Positions 15,953 to 23,939 of a stretch of DNA of 64,000 nucleotides are shown here, one piece after another (position 1 is the stretch's first letter; each line of letters starts with the position of its first letter). Origin of the DNA: Bacteroidales bacterium (GTDB lineage Bacteria; Bacteroidota; Bacteroidia; Bacteroidales; UBA10428); NCBI GenBank assembly GCA_016935355.1, contig JAFGRC010000024.1:1-64000 (forward strand), read 5' to 3'. The translations under genes and the position numbers were made by a program. The notes under the pieces are model-generated. The model had not been told where the DNA came from. It was given only the letters and a program-made list of their open reading frames with translations, and ran no database searches.

Positions 15953-15997
15953 GATCATATTTTCATCTTCTTTTGTGAATATATTGAAAATATGATC
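15953..15997. repeat. Long inverted repeat between isomerase and oxidoreductase genes
   Basis: Perfect 13-bp arms (GATCATATTTTCA and its complement) flank a 19-nt loop. No T-run follows on either strand, so a regulator site, mRNA-stability hairpin or weak attenuator is more likely than an intrinsic terminator. The same intergenic region contains two copies of ATTCCGGAAAT, and a third lies at the 3' end of the oxidoreductase gene. Confidence 0.6.
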
Positions 15998-16047
15998 GTG
16001 GACGTTCATTTGAAATAAGTCCTATAATTATTCATTATTTCCTTTGG

Positions 16048-17208
16048 TTATTCCGGAAATTTGAACCACTTCTGACTGTTATTGTTTCCGGATTCAACAA
16101 CAACATCAATAAATTGCATTCCGCGAATGCCATCATCAACTCCAGGAAAGTCGAGCCATTCAGGTTTTATGGCACTTCCATTCATTTTGGCCCTTACGGT
16201 CAGTGAGAAATTGCGGTATATATTGGCAAAGGCTTCAATATAACCTTCCGGATGGCCCCCGGGAGTCCTTGTGTTATGCTTTGCAATATCGCTCATGTAA
16301 GACTGACCGGTACGAATAATTTCAGCAGGACGATCAATCCATCTCACAATTAGAGTATTGGGCTCCATCTGTGACCACTTCATTCCTCCTTTCTCACCAT
16401 AAATCCGGATATTCAGGTCATTTTCCTCTCCTGCAGCAATCTGTGATGCGACCAGAACACCGCGTGCACCATTGTCAAAACGGAGCAATGCAGCACCATC
16501 ATCATCGAGCCGGCGGCCGGGGACAAAAATGTTCAGATCGGCACAGATTTCCGTTGCTTTAAGTCCGGATATATACTCTGCAAGGTGCAAAGCATGTGTA
16601 CCGATATCTCCCATACAACCTGCCTTGCCGGAACGTTTGGGATCGGTGCGCCAGGCTGCCTGGGCGTTGCCGGCATCTTCAGCTTTTTCAGAAAGCCAGC
16701 CCTGGGGATATTCGACCAGGATTTTGCGTATTTTCCCCAGATCGCCCCTTCTGATCCTTTCACGCGCTTCCTTAACTGCAGGATAGCCTGAATAGGTATG
16801 GGTCAGGGCCAGTACCAGTCCGGTTTCCTGAACTTTTGCTTTCAGTCTCCCTGCCTCGTCCAGAGTAAATGTGATCGGTTTATCGATGACAACATGAAAG
16901 CCGAGGTCCAGTGCCATATAGGCAGGCTCAAAGTGAGCCACATTGGGCGTGACGATTGTTACAAAATCCATCCGCTCCCCGTCAGGTAATCCGGCCTCCC
17001 TTTCGAACATTTCTTTGTAAGTCTTGTAAATCCTGTCATCCGGGAGGTAATAGCACCTGCCCGAGCTAAGCGATGTTGCCGGATCAATGCTGAAACAGCC
17101 ACTAACCAGTTCAATCTGGCCGTCCATAAGGGCAGCAAGCCGGTGGATCGCACCGATGAAAGCATCACTTCCACCGCCCACCATGCCCATTTTAAGTTTT
17201 CTGTTCAT
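16048..17208 (-). CDS. Gfo/Idh/MocA family oxidoreductase (386 aa)
   Basis: The Rossmann start is KMGMVGGGSDAFIGAIHR; the conserved catalytic Lys lies in VIDKPITFT near residue 110; the C-terminal substrate domain includes CMGDIGTHALHLAEYI with the conserved Asp and His. Family members oxidise or reduce sugars and cyclitols with NAD(P). No Tat signal is present, so it is cytosolic. Its neighbours are a sugar isomerase/epimerase and the wreck of a Na+/solute symporter, suggesting a former uptake-and-catabolism locus. Confidence 0.93.
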   Translation of the reverse strand: MNRKLKMGMVGGGSDAFIGAIHRLAALMDGQIELVSGCFSIDPATSLSSGRCYYLPDDRIYKTYKEMFEREAGLPDGERMDFVTIVTPNVAHFEPAYMALDLGFHVVIDKPITFTLDEAGRLKAKVQETGLVLALTHTYSGYPAVKEARERIRRGDLGKIRKILVEYPQGWLSEKAEDAGNAQAAWRTDPKRSGKAGCMGDIGTHALHLAEYISGLKATEICADLNIFVPGRRLDDDGAALLRFDNGARGVLVASQIAAGEENDLNIRIYGEKGGMKWSQMEPNTLIVRWIDRPAEIIRTGQSYMSDIAKHNTRTPGGHPEGYIEAFANIYRNFSLTVRAKMNGSAIKPEWLDFPGVDDGIRGMQFIDVVVESGNNNSQKWFKFPE

Positions 17209-17395
17209 TTGTTATTATATTAGATATCAATCTGTTTTACCCTTAAATTCAGGTTCTCTGTCCCCTGGCTAAGGATAGGAAATTTGCCGTCAAATCCGGA
17301 TTTCAAGTATAAATGTATGAAAATATTCCCTATTCTTTAGAACTTAGCCTATCTTTCAGCATGGTCTAAACTTATAACCTGAAAAAATATATATT

Positions 17396-17702
17396 ATGCT
17401 GCTCAGTTTTGTCATTTATTCACTGTTTATCGTCCTGATGGGGATTATGTTTGGCGGGACCCGGAGCAAGTTTTGGTCCGCCACTGATTTTTACCGTGTT
17501 CTGGAAGAAAACAAGCAAAACGGGAATTATTCTGGGTATGCTGGGAGGTTTTATCACCACAATTATATGGAAAGAAACGGGGCTGGATTCCGGTATTGTT
17601 TATGAAACCATTCCGGCAATTCTGGTTTCTGCATTGTTTACTTTATTTTTCAGTTCCTTCCAGAATTACACTCATAAACAAATTATTGAAGTTGGCCGGT
17701 GA
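17396..17702 (+). pseudogene. Internally deleted sodium/solute symporter (SSS family) remnant
   Basis: The first 20 residues in one frame (MLLSFVIYSLFIVLMGI) look like the first membrane helix of an SSS-family symporter. In the next frame there follows GASFGPPLIFTVFWKK, GMLGGFITTIIWKE and a last hydrophobic helix, which is the C-terminal end of such transporters. About 350-400 internal residues are missing and the join is out of frame. The two overlapping track ORFs are therefore one dead gene. It lies beside the sugar oxidoreductase, which may have lost its transporter. Confidence 0.7.
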
Positions 17703-17789
17703 TCAATTGTTTACCTATTAGAATATATTAAAACTGAGAGGATAAGAAATATGACTCCGGATTGTCAATTACAATAATATCCGAATCCA

Positions 17790-18059
17790 CTAATCAAAGC
17801 CTTTGGAAAAAAAATCCTTTACAGAAATGCCAAGCGCCCGGATCACTTTCATCAAACTGGAAAATTTCAGATCCTCACCTTTTTCATATCTGCCATATTG
17901 TGCACGGGGTAAATCATTCACATATGCAAAATCTTCATAATTGCCGTAACCTTTCTCCCGGCGCAGTTCCTTAATCCGCTTTGCAAGTTTTCTTAAGTCT
18001 TCCTCTTTGTTCTTTTTTACACCCTCTTCCATTCTGCAAAAAAAGGAAGAAAACCACAC
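17790..18059 (-). CDS. XRE-family helix-turn-helix regulator (89 aa)
   Basis: A single lambda-repressor-like HTH occupies residues about 20-80: LAKRIKELRREKGYGNYEDFAY, then LPRAQYGRYEKGEDLKFSSLMKVIRALGIS. The last 10 residues (VKDFFSKGFD) are a common tail in this small-regulator class. It is divergent from the receiver-domain gene. Tandem TTACTACTT repeats sit between the two starts and are a likely operator. Confidence 0.88.
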   Translation of the reverse strand: MWFSSFFCRMEEGVKKNKEEDLRKLAKRIKELRREKGYGNYEDFAYVNDLPRAQYGRYEKGEDLKFSSLMKVIRALGISVKDFFSKGFD

Positions 18060-18064
18060 AAATA

Positions 18065-18095
18065 TTACTACTTCAAAGTTACTACTTATTAGTGG
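18065..18095. promoter_or_regulatory. Tandem operator candidate between XRE gene and receiver gene
   Basis: TTACTACTT occurs twice, 14 bp apart, and the second copy continues into the inverted half TAGT (ACTA-CTTAT-TAGT). It lies 6-36 bp before the XRE start and upstream of the -7 box serving the other gene, a normal position for autoregulation plus control of the divergent gene. Confidence 0.45.
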
Positions 18096-18103
18096 TTTTT
18101 ATA

Positions 18104-18111
18104 TATATTTG
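18104..18111 (+). promoter_or_regulatory. Bacteroidetes -7 box for the receiver gene
   Basis: TATATTTG matches the TAnnTTTG consensus and lies about 40 bp upstream of the ATG at 18152. A clear -33 TTTG is not visible, which is often the case. Confidence 0.45.
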
Positions 18112-18151
18112 CCACAAGTTGTTATATGCTGACAATTTAAGTTATCAGATA

Positions 18152-18553
18152 ATGGTTGACGAGCCACCAAACTCTTATGAACGAAAGAAAAAAATCCTTT
18201 TCGTTGACCCTGACACATCGAGCTACCTTCTTGTTGCAAGATTATTGGCCGGCTATGATACTAAAATCATTCATAGCGGTTTTGGTCCTTATGCTATTAA
18301 GATATTCAGGAAAAATCCTTTCATCGATTGTGTAATAACCGAAATCAGGGTACCCGGACTGGATGGCTTTGAGATTCTCAGGGCAGTAAGGGAAATAAAT
18401 CCTCTGGTTACCGTAATTGCACAGACTGCTTATGTCCATGATAACATAAAACAGAAATGCCAAGATGCCGGATTCAATGAATATATCTCAAAACCGGTTG
18501 ATCTGAAATTGTTTTTGTGCATCATCAATAAAAATGTATTACATTCTGTATAA
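18152..18553 (+). CDS. Stand-alone receiver-domain protein with Glu in place of phospho-Asp
   Basis: The ATG at 18152 gives 133 residues, one receiver domain; the track's longer start lacks support. KKILFVDPD supplies the acidic pair, AQTAY the conserved Thr, and YISKPVD the conserved Lys. At the phosphorylation position the usual Asp is Glu (VITEIRVPGLDGFEIL). Glu there often mimics or replaces phosphorylation, so output may be constitutive or depend on protein contacts. There is no output domain. A hairpin terminator follows directly. Confidence 0.85.
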   Translation: MVDEPPNSYERKKKILFVDPDTSSYLLVARLLAGYDTKIIHSGFGPYAIKIFRKNPFIDCVITEIRVPGLDGFEILRAVREINPLVTVIAQTAYVHDNIKQKCQDAGFNEYISKPVDLKLFLCIINKNVLHSV

Positions 18554-18584
18554 ATAACCGTTAAAATTGGTTATTGCGTTTTTT
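18553..18584 (+). terminator. Intrinsic terminator after receiver gene
   Basis: The arms AATAACC and GGTTATT (7 bp, 9-nt loop) are followed by GCG and six T residues; the arm overlaps the stop region of the receiver gene. Confidence 0.75.
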
Positions 18585-18691
18585 ATAAATACAAATTGCA
18601 GAAACGACATTTATTGATGACTTTTTTAAGTGCAATATGTGAACAGGATTACCTTTCAGTTTGTTATACAATATATTCAACTGAAATATTA

Positions 18692-19126
18692 ATGATTATG
18701 AAAAAAAATGAAGCTTATGCAACCTGGCAAGGTAATCTGAAAAATGGAAACGGTCAGATGAGATTGCATTCGGTATCCGGTGTGTTCAATTATACCTTTT
18801 CTTCCCGGTTTGAAAAAGACAAAGGTACAAATCCGGAAGAACTCGTTGCTGCAGCACATGCCGGATGTTTTTCAATGGCACTTGCAGACATTGTGGCAAA
18901 AAAGGGTTATGAACCCGAAGAAATAAAGACAACTGCCAATGCGATCCTCTCCAATCCCGGAGACGGCTATTCAATAACTGATATGGAACTTTACACAGAG
19001 GCAAAGATCAGGGACATTGACGATACCGCATTCCAGTCACTGGCATCCGAGGCAAAACAAAACTGTCCTGTCTCCAGAACATTATCTTCAGTTAATATCA
19101 GGCTAACTGCCAGGCTTATTCAGTAA
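18692..19126 (+). CDS. osmC: OsmC-family peroxide/redox protein (about 144 aa)
   Basis: The likely start is ATG 18692 or 18698 (MKKNEAYATWQGNL); the track's extra N-terminus is not OsmC-like. The first catalytic Cys lies in ELVAAAHAGCFSMAL near residue 55 and the second in QNCPVSRTLS near 125, the two-Cys arrangement of OsmC/Ohr hydroperoxide reductases. GTNPEELVAAA favours the OsmC over the Ohr subgroup. It protects cytosolic components from organic peroxides. Monocistronic by position. Confidence 0.9.
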   Translation: MIMKKNEAYATWQGNLKNGNGQMRLHSVSGVFNYTFSSRFEKDKGTNPEELVAAAHAGCFSMALADIVAKKGYEPEEIKTTANAILSNPGDGYSITDMELYTEAKIRDIDDTAFQSLASEAKQNCPVSRTLSSVNIRLTARLIQ

Positions 19127-19198
19127 TTCTCAAAGCCTGAAATAGCAGCCTTTTCATGCATTTGCTGCAAATGGCCATAACGAACAGCGAAGATTATT

Positions 19199-19378
19199 TC
19201 AGTCGCTGTACCTTAATCTTCTGCCCCTGCCTTCACCGCCGCCTGATTTGCGTCGTTTGCCCATGCCTTTTCCGAGTTGGCGGGCAGATTCTTCCTGACT
19301 TTCGTCCTTGCATTTTCCCAGTCCGCGGCCTGTTCTTGACCCTTTTCCTTCCGGACCGGTTCCATTCATTCGTGGCAT
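19199..19378 (-). CDS. Small DUF5320-like Gly/Arg/Lys-rich protein (59 aa), missed by the ORF track
   Basis: The minus strand from ATG 19378 encodes MPRMNGTGPEGKGSRTGRG, then LGKCKDESQEE and a basic Gly-rich tail ending RRLRYSD. The beginning is the DUF5320 signature (MP-GDRTGP-G-GP-TGRG) seen in full in the gene at 23158. It lies upstream of the peptide deformylase gene on the same strand. The plus-strand ORF listed at 19156 is its shadow. The family is found with NifX/DUF134 proteins; function unknown. Confidence 0.75.
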   Translation of the reverse strand: MPRMNGTGPEGKGSRTGRGLGKCKDESQEESARQLGKGMGKRRKSGGGEGRGRRLRYSD

Positions 19379-19425
19379 AATCTCAATTTTTAAAATTAGT
19401 ATTGGTTACCTTAGTATCAGTATCT

Positions 19426-19944
19426 TTAGCTGTTAGCCGTCCTGACTATTTCCCGCAGTTTGCTTTTCAGGAGTTTCTTTCTGAGCGGACTGATCCTGTC
19501 AATAAAAAGCACTCCCTGTAAATGGTCGTATTCGTGCTGAAATATCCGGGCGATAAGTCCTTCAAGAACTTCCTCCCTCCAGTCGAAGTTATCATCCCGG
19601 TAACGTACTTCAATTTTAGCGGGCCTTATAACATCTTCATTGATGCCCGGAATACTCAGGCAACCTTCATTGTAAAAAACAGGATCCTCACTGTAATGCA
19701 AAATGACCGGATTATAAAAAGCCTTTTCCACAATTATCACTCCATTATCCTTTATCGGCGATGTGTCAATTATAAAGAGGTTCTTAAGGGCACCTACCTG
19801 TGGTCCTGCCAGACCGATCCCTTCGGCATTTTTCAGGGTCAATGCCATGTTGGCCGCCAGGGTCAGAAAGTCATCCCCTTTGTCAATATCGAAAGCTTTC
19901 TTCCTCAGTTTCGAAGAACCATATTTTATAATTGGCAGAATCAT
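19426..19944 (-). CDS. def: Peptide deformylase (172 aa)
   Basis: All three catalytic motifs are present: GIGLAGPQVG near residue 43, EGCLSIPG near 95 with the metal Cys, and QHEYDHLQG near 138 with the two metal His and catalytic Glu. It removes the formyl group from nascent proteins in the cytosol. Length is normal. It lies 13 bp after the COG0731 radical SAM gene on the same strand. Another deformylase may exist elsewhere in the genome. Confidence 0.95.
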   Translation of the reverse strand: MILPIIKYGSSKLRKKAFDIDKGDDFLTLAANMALTLKNAEGIGLAGPQVGALKNLFIIDTSPIKDNGVIIVEKAFYNPVILHYSEDPVFYNEGCLSIPGINEDVIRPAKIEVRYRDDNFDWREEVLEGLIARIFQHEYDHLQGVLFIDRISPLRKKLLKSKLREIVRTANS

Positions 19945-19957
19945 AATTTAATATTTG

Positions 19958-20896
19958 CTAAAAATGATAACTCCTTATATAATATGTTTTACCAGAATAA
20001 CTTACACTTTTTATCAAACCCTGATTTATCAGGGAATCAACCACCTTGCCATTTGTTTTATCCTGTTTAAGCAGTTCAGCCATTGTATCTTCCCGCAACG
20101 GATGAACAGCAGTAATGTTTAAAATATCCTCAAAAGCATTGCCGGTAAAGCCTGTATCCGTTCCTTCAAAACCTGTCAGCAATTCTGTGTGGATCCCGCT
20201 TTGTTGATAAATCTGCCATGCTTCTGTAATTTTATTTTCTGAAACAACTTTTACTGTTCTGACCGCCGGAGGTCTTACAGGAACCGAAAGATAAGCTTTT
20301 TCGGGATTCAGTGTTGCAATGAAGGATGCTGTTTGCTGCAGGTGCCTGTCAGAATCATTCAAACCGTCGATGAGCATGGTTTCCGTATTCAGTTTACCGG
20401 GATAATCAGCGGCAAATACTTTTAAGCCCTCCATAATCCTTTTTAATTCAATTCCTTCACAGGGCCGGTTAATTTCTCTCCAGATGCTTTCGCTGACTGC
20501 ATCCACTTTAACCGAGACCCAGTCAGCTTTCATCAGATCAGCCTGCACATGCTGATCATGAATGAGTGAGGAATTGGTAATGACTGCAATGGGAATATTG
20601 AATTCCTTTAACATTCTGATCGCTTTCCCAAGGTTCAAATCCAGGGTAGGTTCACCATTGGGAACAAAAGTCAGGTAATCCGGATAATGCTCAGGATCCA
20701 GCTTTTTCAGATGGGACTCAATATTTTCATACAGCTGTCCGGGTTCATAAAATGTTTGTCTTGTAACGGACATGTTTTTGGTAATACCGATCTGGCAATA
20801 CACACAGCTATATGAACAGATCTTATGTGAAACAATGTTGTTGATACCCAGACTTAAACCAAGTCTTCTCGATGGTATGGGGCCAAAAGCAATCAT
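19958..20896 (-). CDS. Radical SAM protein, COG0731 type (312 aa)
   Basis: The cluster-binding motif is CSYSCVYCQ near residue 28-36 and the SAM-binding GEPTLD near 108. It belongs with the Fe-S oxidoreductases related to wyosine-forming TYW1 but lacks a flavodoxin domain. The last 60 residues form a winged-helix-like tail (LREDTMAELLKQDK, VVDSLINQGLIKSVSYSGKTYYI). It is 39 bp after the end of the MinD-like ATPase genes and is commonly clustered with them in anaerobes. Substrate unknown. Confidence 0.85.
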   Translation of the reverse strand: MIAFGPIPSRRLGLSLGINNIVSHKICSYSCVYCQIGITKNMSVTRQTFYEPGQLYENIESHLKKLDPEHYPDYLTFVPNGEPTLDLNLGKAIRMLKEFNIPIAVITNSSLIHDQHVQADLMKADWVSVKVDAVSESIWREINRPCEGIELKRIMEGLKVFAADYPGKLNTETMLIDGLNDSDRHLQQTASFIATLNPEKAYLSVPVRPPAVRTVKVVSENKITEAWQIYQQSGIHTELLTGFEGTDTGFTGNAFEDILNITAVHPLREDTMAELLKQDKTNGKVVDSLINQGLIKSVSYSGKTYYIRSYHF

Positions 20897-20935
20897 ACTT
20901 TATCCTTTTATATTTGATTTACCGAATCTGAAATA

Positions 20936-21835
20936 TTATGCAATACTTTCCTGCTCATAAACGATGCTGATTAAATTATTCCACATTTTTTCAAATTCCC
21001 GGGTCAGCAATCCGTCGGGCATGAATTCACAAATTGTTTTTCCCTCTATAAGGGCATAAATCATGGATTCATCATAAGGAATTTTCCCAAGGATTTGAAT
21101 TCCTTCACTTTTTAGTCTGTTTTCAATCGTATAACTCATATCCTCATTCAGGTCATATTTGTTTATGATGACATATACCGGAGTGCGAAAACGTCCGGTC
21201 ATTTCAATAAGCCTGTTAAGATCATGCCAGCCCGACAGGGTAGGTTCCGTGACCGCTATCACCAGGTCGGAACCGGTTACGGATGAGATTGCGGGACAGC
21301 CGATCCCCGGTGGACCATCTGTTATGATGTATTCTGCATTTATTGTATCAGCCGTTTCTTTGGCATATTGCCGGATCTGCGAAACCAGTCTCCCGGAATT
21401 TTCCTCAGCTATGCCCAGTTTGCCATAAATCACAGGTCCGAAGCGGCAATTTGCAAAAAAAATACGGTTGTTTTCAAACTTTTCGATCCCGATTGCTTTT
21501 TCAGGACACGCTTCCGCACATAATCCGCACCCTTCACATGCATATTCGTCGATTATAAATTCTTCCTTTTTTACAGATATGGCGTCAAAACGGCACAATT
21601 CCATACAAAGTCCGCAACCGGTGCATTTTTCCCGTTCAATTGAAGCTTTTGCTCCACTGGTAAAACTCTCAGACTTATAAACTTCGGGGGACAATACCAG
21701 CTGAAGATCAGCAGCATCCACATCACAGTCGGTAAATACGGTTTTTTCGGTCAGTGCTGCAAATGCGGCGGTAATACTTGTTTTACCAGTCCCTCCTTTC
21801 CCGCTTAATACAACGATCTCAAACGGCTTTCCCAT
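20936..21835 (-). CDS. MinD/Mrp-type P-loop ATPase with inserted ferredoxin domain, copy 2 (299 aa)
   Basis: The deviant Walker A is VVLSGKGGTGKTS at residues 8-20. A 2[4Fe-4S] ferredoxin insert follows at about 60-120 (CTGCGLCMELC, CEGCGLCAEAC), then the ATPase resumes with DGPPGIGCPAIS. This is the COG1149 architecture. Related Mrp/NBP35 proteins bind and transfer Fe-S clusters, so an Fe-S carrier or redox-cofactor role is inferred. Its start overlaps the end of the other copy by 17 bp, so they are probably co-translated and may form a heterodimer. Confidence 0.9.
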   Translation of the reverse strand: MGKPFEIVVLSGKGGTGKTSITAAFAALTEKTVFTDCDVDAADLQLVLSPEVYKSESFTSGAKASIEREKCTGCGLCMELCRFDAISVKKEEFIIDEYACEGCGLCAEACPEKAIGIEKFENNRIFFANCRFGPVIYGKLGIAEENSGRLVSQIRQYAKETADTINAEYIITDGPPGIGCPAISSVTGSDLVIAVTEPTLSGWHDLNRLIEMTGRFRTPVYVIINKYDLNEDMSYTIENRLKSEGIQILGKIPYDESMIYALIEGKTICEFMPDGLLTREFEKMWNNLISIVYEQESIA

Positions 21836-22679
21836 TCATAATGGATTTGATGATATTAATATATATTTTTTTCAATCGGTCATCCTTTTCCGGAAGTATT
21901 TCACCTTTTGAATATGCTCTGGCATATTCTTTTTTGAAAGGGATTTCTCCAAGTAAAGTAATTTCCTGATCCCTGATATAATCATATAATGGTTCATATT
22001 CCAGTCCAGCTTTATTGACAACGATCCCGCATTTTTTGCCCAGTTGTTTCACGGTTTCCGTCATCAGTTTAAGATCATACAGTCCGAACGGGGTTGGTTC
22101 TGTTACCATTACAACATAATCGGCTTTGGAAACCACAGCCACTACCGGACAGGATGTGCCTGGCGGAGAATCATACAACACCAGGCTTTTTTGATTCGCA
22201 TGATCTATCGTTTCCCTGATCACACGGGTCTGTAATGAAACCCCAACATTCATCCTGCCTTCAATGAATTCATCTTTTGCGTAGTAATCATAATGCGTAA
22301 TGCTGCCGATCATACTGTTTTGTTCAACAACCGCTTGATCCCTGCAAACATATGAACAGGCACCACAACCATGGCACATGTCCTCCACCACTTCAATGAA
22401 CCCGACAGCTGGTAACATGACAATTGCATGAAAGGCGCAAATGTCCTTGCACCTACCACAATAAGTACACAGCTCAGGATTTATACGGGGGATGGAAATT
22501 GAAACCGGGTAACTTGCTGATTTTTGTCCATGAATAAAAATATGGCAATCGGGTTCCTCCACATCACAATCCAAAAGTTGAACATTGTAATTAAAATATT
22601 TGGTAAGTATATGAAAAAGCCCCGTGCTTAAGGTAGTTTTTCCTGTACCTCCTTTCCCGCTTGTAATTGCGATTTTCAT
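21819..22679 (-). CDS. MinD/Mrp-type P-loop ATPase with inserted ferredoxin domain, copy 1 (286 aa)
   Basis: The start is placed at ATG 22679 (MKIAITSGKGGTGKTT), since P-loop ATPases of this type begin at the Walker A strand; the track's 16 extra residues are unsupported. Ferredoxin motifs are CTYCGRCKDIC and CHGCGACSYVC; the second ATPase motif is YDSPPGTSCPV. It is parallel to the gene downstream, which it overlaps. The upstream gene is NifX-like, the standard neighbourhood of COG1149 proteins. Fe-S carrier function is inference. Confidence 0.9.
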   Translation of the reverse strand: MKIAITSGKGGTGKTTLSTGLFHILTKYFNYNVQLLDCDVEEPDCHIFIHGQKSASYPVSISIPRINPELCTYCGRCKDICAFHAIVMLPAVGFIEVVEDMCHGCGACSYVCRDQAVVEQNSMIGSITHYDYYAKDEFIEGRMNVGVSLQTRVIRETIDHANQKSLVLYDSPPGTSCPVVAVVSKADYVVMVTEPTPFGLYDLKLMTETVKQLGKKCGIVVNKAGLEYEPLYDYIRDQEITLLGEIPFKKEYARAYSKGEILPEKDDRLKKIYINIIKSIMNGKAV

Positions 22680-22727
22680 AGAGGATCCTGATTCTCTGCC
22701 AATATTGAAAAGGTGATGGTTTTGCAA

Positions 22728-23066
22728 TTAATGGTCGCAGGTATTGATGCCTGTTTTCAGATTATTCTTTATGAATTCTTCTGCCAGAACCCTGACATGT
22801 TTTTCTTCAGCACCGGTATGTACCTGTATGTTTTGTTGGTTGAATAATGATATTGCCCGGTGTCCCATGCCTCCGGCAATAACATGAGTAACGCCCCTGG
22901 ATGCAAGCCAGACAGGTAAAATTCCCGGTTCATGCCGAGGTGGAGTCAGATAGGATTCTTCAGTAATTTCCTCCCCCTCAGCCTGAAAAACAGCAAATTG
23001 TTCACAATGACCGAAATGTTGGCTCAGATAATCTCTGCTTGCCGGAATAGCAATGACTTTCTTCAT
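22728..23066 (-). CDS. NifX/NifB C-terminal-type (Dinitrogenase Fe-Mo cofactor family) protein
   Basis: ATG 23066 (MKKVIAIPASRDYLSQHFGHCEQFAVF) gives the usual start of the family, about 112 residues; the track start at 23138 adds a doubtful 24 residues. Conserved features are the HFGHC motif, EPGILPVWLA and VIAGGMGHRA. These small RNase H-like-fold proteins bind iron-molybdenum or other Fe-S precursors in nitrogen fixers, but no nif genes are seen here, so a general metal-cluster role is inferred. Confidence 0.85.
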   Translation of the reverse strand: MKKVIAIPASRDYLSQHFGHCEQFAVFQAEGEEITEESYLTPPRHEPGILPVWLASRGVTHVIAGGMGHRAISLFNQQNIQVHTGAEEKHVRVLAEEFIKNNLKTGINTCDH

Positions 23067-23157
23067 TTTTAACATTTTAATTTTCTCATCATACAAATTC
23101 CAGGAAAGAATCTTGAACAAATCCTGTTCTTTTGACAATGCGGAGCAGGAAGTATGA

Positions 23158-23535
23158 TCAATCCCTGCCCTTGTTCAGCTCCTGAATCCTTTTTTCAATC
23201 TCTTCCTGAGAACGTTTAAGGTCTTCAGCCTGTGATTTCAGCATTTTAATCTCATCATCCTTGCTGATCGTCTGCATCCACGGCGTGGTCTGATAGTATC
23301 CGGCAGACGACCATCCAAAGTGACGTCCCCAGCCATAACCACGGCCCCTTCCCATACCTCTCCCAAATCCCCTGCCAAAACCTCCTCCAAAGCCTCTTCC
23401 AAAACCAAAACCCTGGCTCATTCCGATTCCAGGTCCTTTTGTATATCCGGGTGTGTCATACCCAGAACAAAAACCTAATCCTCTTCCGGTCCTGGGACCT
23501 TGTCCCATCGGTCCGGTACGATCTCCCTGTGGCAT
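23158..23535 (-). CDS. DUF5320 Gly/Arg-rich protein (125 aa)
   Basis: The N-terminus MPQGDRTGPMGQGPRTGRG is the DUF5320 signature. The middle is low-complexity Gly-Phe-Arg repeat (GFGRGFGGGFGRG), and the last 40 residues form a coiled coil (KMLKSQAEDLKRSQEEIEKRI). It is 11 bp after a NifX-like gene and 19 bp before the extended start of another. Proteins of this kind recur beside NifX and Mrp ATPases in anaerobes; biochemical function is not established. Confidence 0.85.
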   Translation of the reverse strand: MPQGDRTGPMGQGPRTGRGLGFCSGYDTPGYTKGPGIGMSQGFGFGRGFGGGFGRGFGRGMGRGRGYGWGRHFGWSSAGYYQTTPWMQTISKDDEIKMLKSQAEDLKRSQEEIEKRIQELNKGRD

Positions 23536-23546
23536 AATAATACTTT

Positions 23547-23861
23547 TTACGGGTTTAACATTTTTATTACTTCCTCTAAAGTTTTTTGCGTATTTAATAA
23601 CTTTATCGTGATATTCAATTTGTTCAGTATCATCTGTGCCTTCGGTCCTACTTCCATAGCATGAACTTCTTTTGCACCATGATTGGCCAATAGTTCTGCC
23701 ACTTGCGGTCCAAGTCCCGATGCCGCATCCTTTTTATCGTTTACAATAAACCTGCTTTGTCTTGTATCAGTATCATACAGACAAAAGAAAGGACAACGCG
23801 CGAAACGTTCGTCTGTAAATGCATCTGTTCTATTATCTGATGCCGGTATTGCTATAATCAT
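23547..23861 (-). CDS. NifX/NifB C-terminal-type protein (104 aa)
   Basis: It begins MIIAIPASDNRTDAFTDERFARCPFFCLYD, with the family's metal-site region, and continues LGPQVAELLANHGAKEVHAMEVGPKA, the conserved helix-turn. Length is typical. It is the first gene of a leftward run: NifX - DUF5320 - NifX - ATPase - ATPase - radical SAM - deformylase. A perfect 16-bp palindrome lies 34 bp upstream, where an operator would overlap the promoter. Confidence 0.88.
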   Translation of the reverse strand: MIIAIPASDNRTDAFTDERFARCPFFCLYDTDTRQSRFIVNDKKDAASGLGPQVAELLANHGAKEVHAMEVGPKAQMILNKLNITIKLLNTQKTLEEVIKMLNP

Positions 23862-23894
23862 TTCATGATTTTTTTTACAAAAATAATATTTTAT

Positions 23895-23910
23895 ATGAAC
23901 ATATGTTCAT
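23895..23910. promoter_or_regulatory. Palindromic operator, site A (ATGAACATATGTTCAT)
   Basis: A perfect 16-bp palindrome 34 bp upstream of the NifX-like start. Two further sites with the same half-sites occur at 25013 and 33322, the latter upstream of a DUF134 regulator. Confidence 0.7.
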
Positions 23911-23939
23911 TTAATTGATTTTTTTAAATTATCTCACCA

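Noticed and set aside
17981-18151. N-terminal extension of the receiver protein given by the track
   Set aside because: It covers the operator repeats, promoter and start of the divergent XRE gene; the receiver fold begins after ATG 18152.
19156-19380. Plus-strand ORF of 74 residues
   Set aside because: Cys/Leu-rich shadow of the minus-strand DUF5320-like gene at 19199-19378.
22728-23861. Nitrogen-fixation locus
   Set aside because: NifX-type domains occur without nifHDK, nifE/N or nifB in the window; these small proteins are widespread in non-fixing anaerobes.
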